8,858 bases of DNA, taken from contig JAODGL010000195.1 of NCBI GenBank assembly GCA_025464585.1, positions 1 to 8,858 of the forward strand, given 5' to 3'. How positions within the stretch are numbered: position 1 is the stretch's first letter; every line of letters starts with the position of its first letter. The DNA comes from Methanosarcinales archaeon (GTDB lineage: Archaea > Halobacteriota > Syntropharchaeia > Alkanophagales > Methanospirareceae). The notes beneath the pieces are model-generated. The model searched no databases. It was not told the origin of the DNA and saw only the letters and a list, made by a program, of their open reading frames with translations. This document shows, piece after piece, positions 6,171 to 8,858 of the stretch. The position numbers were made by a program, and so were the translations under genes.

Positions 6171-7103
6171 TTATCTTCCTAACAGTATAGAGAGAACAGC
6201 CATTCTCACGGGAACACCATAAAATGCTTGAAGGAAGTACTTCGCATTTTTCGTCCCGTCCACTTCTGCATCTATCTCATCTACTTTTGGAAGTGGATGC
6301 ATGATTATCACATCCTCATTCTCCTTTATAAGGTCAGTGTTTATACGATAAGTTCCAGCAACTTTGCTATATTCAGCGGGGTCTGGAAACCTTTCCTTTT
6401 GTATTCTCGTTACGTATAAAACGTTCACCTCTTTTATCACTTCCTTTATATCTACGGCTTCAAAAACTTCTGCTCCTGCATCCTTCAGGTCCAGCTTTAT
6501 CTCCTCTGGCATTCTTAATGCTTCTGGCGATACAAAAAATAGCGTTGCTCCGTATAAAGATAGCGCATAAGCTAAGGAATGCACTGTCCTCCCGTATTTC
6601 AAGTCCCCTATCAGAGCAATCCTGAGGTCATCGAGCAGTCCTTCCCTTTTTATCGTGTACAAATCGAGCAGGGTCTGCGTAGGATGCTGCCCAGCACCAT
6701 CGCCTGCATTTATTACCGGGACAGAGGAGAAAGAAGCAGCCATTCTCGATGCTCCTTCCTGTGGATGCCTCAGCGCTATTACGTCACAGTATCTCGATAC
6801 AATCCTTATTGTATCTGCTAAATTTTCACCCTTAGCCACCGAACTTGCTTCTGTTGAAGATAAGTTTATCACCTCACCGCCTAATCTCTTCATCGCCGTT
6901 TCAAAAGAGAATCTTGTCCGGGTGCTTGGTTCGTAAAAGAGATTTGCGAGTATTTTTCCTTCCAATAAATCGCTTCTCTTTCCCCTTCCGCCCAGCGTCT
7001 GCGCCCGTGCATATACCTCCAGCTCTTCTGCCCTGCTTAATATGTAATCTATCTCTTCCTTTGAGAACTCGCGTGTCGAAATAATATGCCCTTTCGTGAA
7101 CAT
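6171..7103 (-). CDS. pyrB: Aspartate carbamoyltransferase catalytic subunit
   Basis: It condenses carbamoyl phosphate with L-aspartate to N-carbamoyl-aspartate, the committed step of de novo pyrimidine synthesis. With the ATG at 7103 the protein is 310 residues, the normal length. Motifs: the carbamoyl-phosphate loop FYEPSTRTRFSFE (56-68, STRTR at 60-64), SSVAKGENLADT with Lys91 donated across the trimer interface, NAGDGAGQHPTQTLLDL (132-148), DLKYGRTVHSL near 167-177, the aspartate-binding TRIQKERF (232-239), and MHPLPKVDEI (268-277). I prefer the ATG at 7101-7103 over an in-frame TTG at 7113-7115, because homologues begin with a similar MF(T/K)..HIIS sequence. A matching regulatory chain gene (pyrI), usually the direct neighbour in archaea, is not here; glyA follows after 2 bp instead. 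Confidence 0.97.
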   Translation of the reverse strand: MFTKGHIISTREFSKEEIDYILSRAEELEVYARAQTLGGRGKRSDLLEGKILANLFYEPSTRTRFSFETAMKRLGGEVINLSSTEASSVAKGENLADTIRIVSRYCDVIALRHPQEGASRMAASFSSVPVINAGDGAGQHPTQTLLDLYTIKREGLLDDLRIALIGDLKYGRTVHSLAYALSLYGATLFFVSPEALRMPEEIKLDLKDAGAEVFEAVDIKEVIKEVNVLYVTRIQKERFPDPAEYSKVAGTYRINTDLIKENEDVIIMHPLPKVDEIDAEVDGTKNAKYFLQAFYGVPVRMAVLSILLGR

Positions 7104-7113
7104 CGCTATAAAC

Positions 7114-7122
7114 AAAAATAAA
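7114..7122 (-). promoter_or_regulatory. Weak candidate TATA box for pyrB-glyA
   Basis: On the minus strand TTTATTTTT lies 11-19 nt upstream of the preferred pyrB ATG, in GGTTTATTTTTGTTTATAGCG. It is too near the ATG for a normal leader, so the message would be leaderless or the true element lies further up in the T-rich terminator region. No Shine-Dalgarno is visible before the ATG, which is consistent with a leaderless transcript. Low certainty. Confidence 0.3.
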
Positions 7123-7130
7123 CCACTAAA

Positions 7131-7187
7131 AAATAAAAAATGAAAAAGGGGAAAAATAAAAACAGGAGAAAAAGTCTTCCTTTTTCT
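7131..7187 (-). terminator. Hairpin plus T-run terminator after alba
   Basis: On the minus strand AGAAAAAG and CTTTTTCT form a perfect 8-bp stem (7167-7174 with 7180-7187) around a 5-nt loop. It is followed by a run of T tracts (TTTTTATTTTT, then CCCTTTTTC, then TTTTTTATTTTTT) reaching to about 7125. Archaeal RNA polymerase terminates on such oligo-T stretches even without a hairpin. It lies 20 bp after the alba stop and separates this highly expressed type of gene from pyrB-glyA. Confidence 0.65.
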
Positions 7188-7207
7188 TAAATATTCGCTT
7201 TCTCTCC

Positions 7208-7486
7208 TTACGCCTTTGTCTTCATTGTTATTTCCATCGAGGATACGTTCGCCTTGTCTCCTCCTTCTCCCTCTATCGCTTCTGTCCCTATTTGTATGTC
7301 CTTTATTTCCACGTTCGGCATGAACTTGTTCTTCACCACTTCCGCGGTATCCACAGCCCTTGAGATCGCTCTTCCTCTCGCTTTTATCACCACGTCGTCA
7401 AAGCCGTTGTTGAACTGCGTCACTACCGCCAGGACATAACTCATCACAGGCTTGTTTCCGATATATATCACGTTGTCTTCTGGCAC
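7208..7486 (-). CDS. albA: Alba family DNA/RNA-binding chromatin protein
   Basis: Alba is a small dimeric nucleic-acid-binding protein that coats archaeal DNA and also binds RNA. The 92 residues cover the whole fold. The N-terminal NVIYIGNKPVMSYVLAVVTQ (5-24) contains Lys12, which aligns with the DNA-contacting lysine (Lys16 of the Sulfolobus protein, target of acetylation). KARGRAISRAVDTAEVVKNK (35-54) is the conserved family core. The C-terminal hairpin (about 58-90) ends in SSMEITMKTK. The start is a GTG at 7484-7486, supported by GGTGAT at 7492-7497, five bases upstream, complementary to the archaeal 16S 3' end; a nearby ATG at 7491-7493 is in another frame. It has its own TATA box and terminator, fitting an abundantly made single-gene transcript. 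Confidence 0.96.
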   Translation of the reverse strand: MPEDNVIYIGNKPVMSYVLAVVTQFNNGFDDVVIKARGRAISRAVDTAEVVKNKFMPNVEIKDIQIGTEAIEGEGGDKANVSSMEITMKTKA

Positions 7487-7491
7487 TTTGC

Positions 7492-7497
7492 ATCACC
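7492..7497 (-). promoter_or_regulatory. Shine-Dalgarno GGTGAT deciding the alba GTG start
   Basis: GGTGAT on the minus strand pairs with AUCACC of the archaeal 16S rRNA tail and stands five bases before the GTG at 7486. This is the strongest ribosome site in the window and settles the start at GTG rather than the out-of-frame ATG it overlaps. Confidence 0.75.
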
Positions 7498-7518
7498 ACT
7501 TTGAAGATATGTTATGAC

Positions 7519-7528
7519 TATATAAAAA
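7519..7528 (-). promoter_or_regulatory. TATA box of alba
   Basis: On the minus strand TTTTTATATA lies 33-42 nt upstream of the GTG start. With the usual 24-26 nt spacing, transcription would begin near 7498, just ahead of the GGTGAT ribosome site, giving a leader of about 12 nt. Between this and the hisI stop lies a small direct repeat, AACCGCT at 7552-7558 and 7560-7566, and a TTATTTTT stretch that may help terminate the upstream operon. Confidence 0.6.
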
Positions 7529-7565
7529 GGTATCTATCACAATGGAAAAATAACCGCTAAACCGC

Positions 7566-7931
7566 TCATTTGCTCTCCTTCTTTCCATATTTCTCCTCAG
7601 GGTCAAAGACCTTTTCACCTACTATCTCCCCGTTTATCCTGCGGTAAAAGCAAGACCGGTATCCGGTATGACATGCGCCACCTATCTGCTCCACTTTCAA
7701 CAGGATTGTGTCTTCATCGCAATCTATAAAAATATCTTTTATTATCTGCTCGTTACCTGAAACCTCTCCCTTCTTCCATAGTTTACCCCTGCTCCTGCTC
7801 CAGTAGTGCGCCTTCCCTGTCTCTATGCTAAGCCTCAGCGCTTCCTCGTCCATGTGCGCAAGCATGAGAACCTCCCCGGTTTTATAATCCTGTGCTATCG
7901 CATGTTTCAATTCCTTCTCTTCCTTTTTCAC
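7566..7931 (-). CDS. hisI: Phosphoribosyl-AMP cyclohydrolase
   Basis: HisI opens the adenine ring of phosphoribosyl-AMP in the third step of histidine biosynthesis. The 121-residue protein is the stand-alone archaeal form, without a fused HisE pyrophosphohydrolase domain. Motifs: LMLAHMDEEALRLSIETGKA (22-41), HYWSRSRGKLWKKGEVSGN (42-60), the magnesium site DCDEDT (70-75; Asp70, Asp72, Asp74) and the zinc cysteines Cys71, Cys87 and Cys94 in GGACHTGYRSCFYR. All expected ligands are present. The start is a GTG at 7929-7931 that overlaps the TGA stop of the glycosyltransferase gene by 4 bp (GTGA), so translation is probably coupled. No other his gene is in the window. The last 20 residues are highly charged and may be disordered. 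Confidence 0.96.
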   Translation of the reverse strand: MKKEEKELKHAIAQDYKTGEVLMLAHMDEEALRLSIETGKAHYWSRSRGKLWKKGEVSGNEQIIKDIFIDCDEDTILLKVEQIGGACHTGYRSCFYRRINGEIVGEKVFDPEEKYGKKESK

Positions 7932-8827
7932 TTCTTCCCTTTACCTCTCAATACTTCTATCGCTTCTTTCTGCAATGTCACCACCAAATCGCCAAATAAT
8001 CCAAATATGAGGAACTGCACGCCTGAAACAATCAATAAAGATGTAAGCACGGCAAGAGGCACGTGTGTTATCCCCCTGAACCATTCCAGCACAACGTAAA
8101 TGCCTGATAGGATGCCAACAGCTATAAATAAGAAGCCAATGATGCCGAAATAGAAGATAGGGTTATGTGTTCTTGCAAGTACGTAGAGCGTATAGGCTAT
8201 TTTTGAGCCATCGCGGATAAAATTGAGTTTTGATCTCCCTTTCCTTTTTTCATATCTTATGGGAACTTCTTTTATCTTGATGCCCTTTTTTACTGACTCT
8301 ATTGCCATTTCTGCTTCTATTTCAAACCCTTCCATCTCGAGATTCATCTTTTTCACTGCATCTCTCGTAAGTGCCCGATAGCCTGATAATATATCATTCA
8401 ATCTTATGCCGTAGCCGAAGCCAAAAATCTTGTTCAACACCCAGTTTCCAACCCTGTGAAGTTTAGCAAATGCTCCTCCGTATGCAAATCGGTTGCCGAT
8501 AACATGCTCTGCCTCGCCTTTGACTATCGGGTCAAGTAATTTTCTCACCTCCGAGGGTGAATAGGTCCCATCACCATCAACTATCACAATTATCTCATCT
8601 TCTATTAGCTCGAAAGCCTGCTTAACCGCCGCACCTTTCCCTCTCCCTCGCTGAATCTCTACCCTTGCACCTGCTCTCTTTGCTATCTCTCTTGTCGAAT
8701 CCTTGCTATTTCCATCCATGACGAAGATATTTTCAAATCCTTCGCTTTTGAACCCACTTATAACCATGCCTATCGTTTCTTCCTCGTCCAGGGTCGGTAT
8801 TAGAATACAAACTTCTTTATCGTTCAT
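7928..8827 (-). CDS. AglJ-like family 2 glycosyltransferase (dolichol-phosphate sugar transferase)
   Basis: This is a GT-A fold inverting transferase anchored in the membrane by two C-terminal helices. The 299 residues begin with VCILIPTLDEEETIG (6-20) and FENIFVMDGNSKDST (31-45). RGRGKGAAVKQA lies near 60-71, the metal and nucleotide-sugar motif VDGDGTY at 83-89, then HVIGNRF, NDILSGYRALTR (144-155) and EGFEIEAEMA (166-175). Helices lie at about 225-248 and 257-279. The pattern closely resembles the haloarchaeal AglJ enzymes, which add the first sugar to dolichol phosphate for N-glycosylation of surface proteins; I recall this similarity rather than having aligned it. The sugar donor cannot be predicted. 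The ATG at 8825-8827 has a GAGGAG ribosome site four bases upstream (8832-8837). hisI overlaps its stop. Confidence 0.92.
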   Translation of the reverse strand: MNDKEVCILIPTLDEEETIGMVISGFKSEGFENIFVMDGNSKDSTREIAKRAGARVEIQRGRGKGAAVKQAFELIEDEIIVIVDGDGTYSPSEVRKLLDPIVKGEAEHVIGNRFAYGGAFAKLHRVGNWVLNKIFGFGYGIRLNDILSGYRALTRDAVKKMNLEMEGFEIEAEMAIESVKKGIKIKEVPIRYEKRKGRSKLNFIRDGSKIAYTLYVLARTHNPIFYFGIIGFLFIAVGILSGIYVVLEWFRGITHVPLAVLTSLLIVSGVQFLIFGLFGDLVVTLQKEAIEVLRGKGKK

Positions 8828-8858
8828 TTTTCTCCTCTCTGCTCAGCACCCTTACACT
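8824..8858 (-). CDS. Possible 3' end of an upstream gene (partial, runs off the right edge)
   Basis: Two minus-strand frames are open from the window edge into the glycosyltransferase start. One ends at a TGA (8824-8826) that overlaps the ATG as ATGA, an arrangement common in archaeal operons. The other ends at a TAA (8817-8819). Only about a dozen residues are visible, so neither can be identified and it may equally be non-coding leader. Confidence 0.25.
   Translation of the reverse strand, partial: CKGAEQRGEK

Noticed and set aside
7552..7566. AACCGCT direct repeat between hisI and alba as an operator or attachment site
   Set aside because: Only two 7-bp copies partly inside the hisI stop region, with no palindrome or mobile gene nearby; chance is adequate.

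Overview
The window reads as ordinary chromosome from an archaeon, most likely a euryarchaeote. The evidence is an Alba chromatin protein, a multiprotein bridging factor with zinc ribbon plus HTH, a COG1340-type coiled-coil protein, a UPF0282/COG2248-type metallo-beta-lactamase-fold protein, an AglJ-like dolichol-phosphate glycosyltransferase, TATA boxes close to start codons, and a Shine-Dalgarno sequence matching the archaeal 16S tail (GGTGAT before alba). Base composition looks moderate and AT-leaning, with AGA/AGG arginine codons common. I cannot fix the genus; an anaerobic methane- or alkane-cycling euryarchaeote would fit but is only a guess.

Left part, plus strand (1-2736): the 3' end of an unidentified gene, an ornithine cyclodeaminase/mu-crystallin family dehydrogenase 18 bp downstream, a metallo-beta-lactamase-fold hydrolase whose codon use differs sharply from its neighbours, and a short MBF1-type transcription factor. 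Everything to the right (2742-8858) is on the minus strand, so the two blocks converge with 5 bp between stop codons at 2736/2742.

Right part, in transcription order (right to left): an AglJ-like glycosyltransferase overlapping hisI (histidine biosynthesis) by 4 bp; alba with its own TATA box, strong SD and a hairpin plus T-run terminator; pyrB followed 2 bp later by glyA (carbamoyl-aspartate and one-carbon/serine-glycine metabolism), with no pyrI beside them; a coiled-coil protein with its own promoter, followed 14 bp later by a diverged helix-hairpin-helix (HhH-GPD-like) protein; then a heptanucleotide tandem repeat and a small four-helix membrane protein of unknown function.

Most of the window is housekeeping. 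I see no CRISPR array, transposase, integrase, tRNA, rRNA or toxin-antitoxin pair, and no clear new multi-gene system. The places most worth a second look are the compositionally foreign hydrolase, the heptad repeat at 3224-3251, and the coiled-coil/HhH protein pair.
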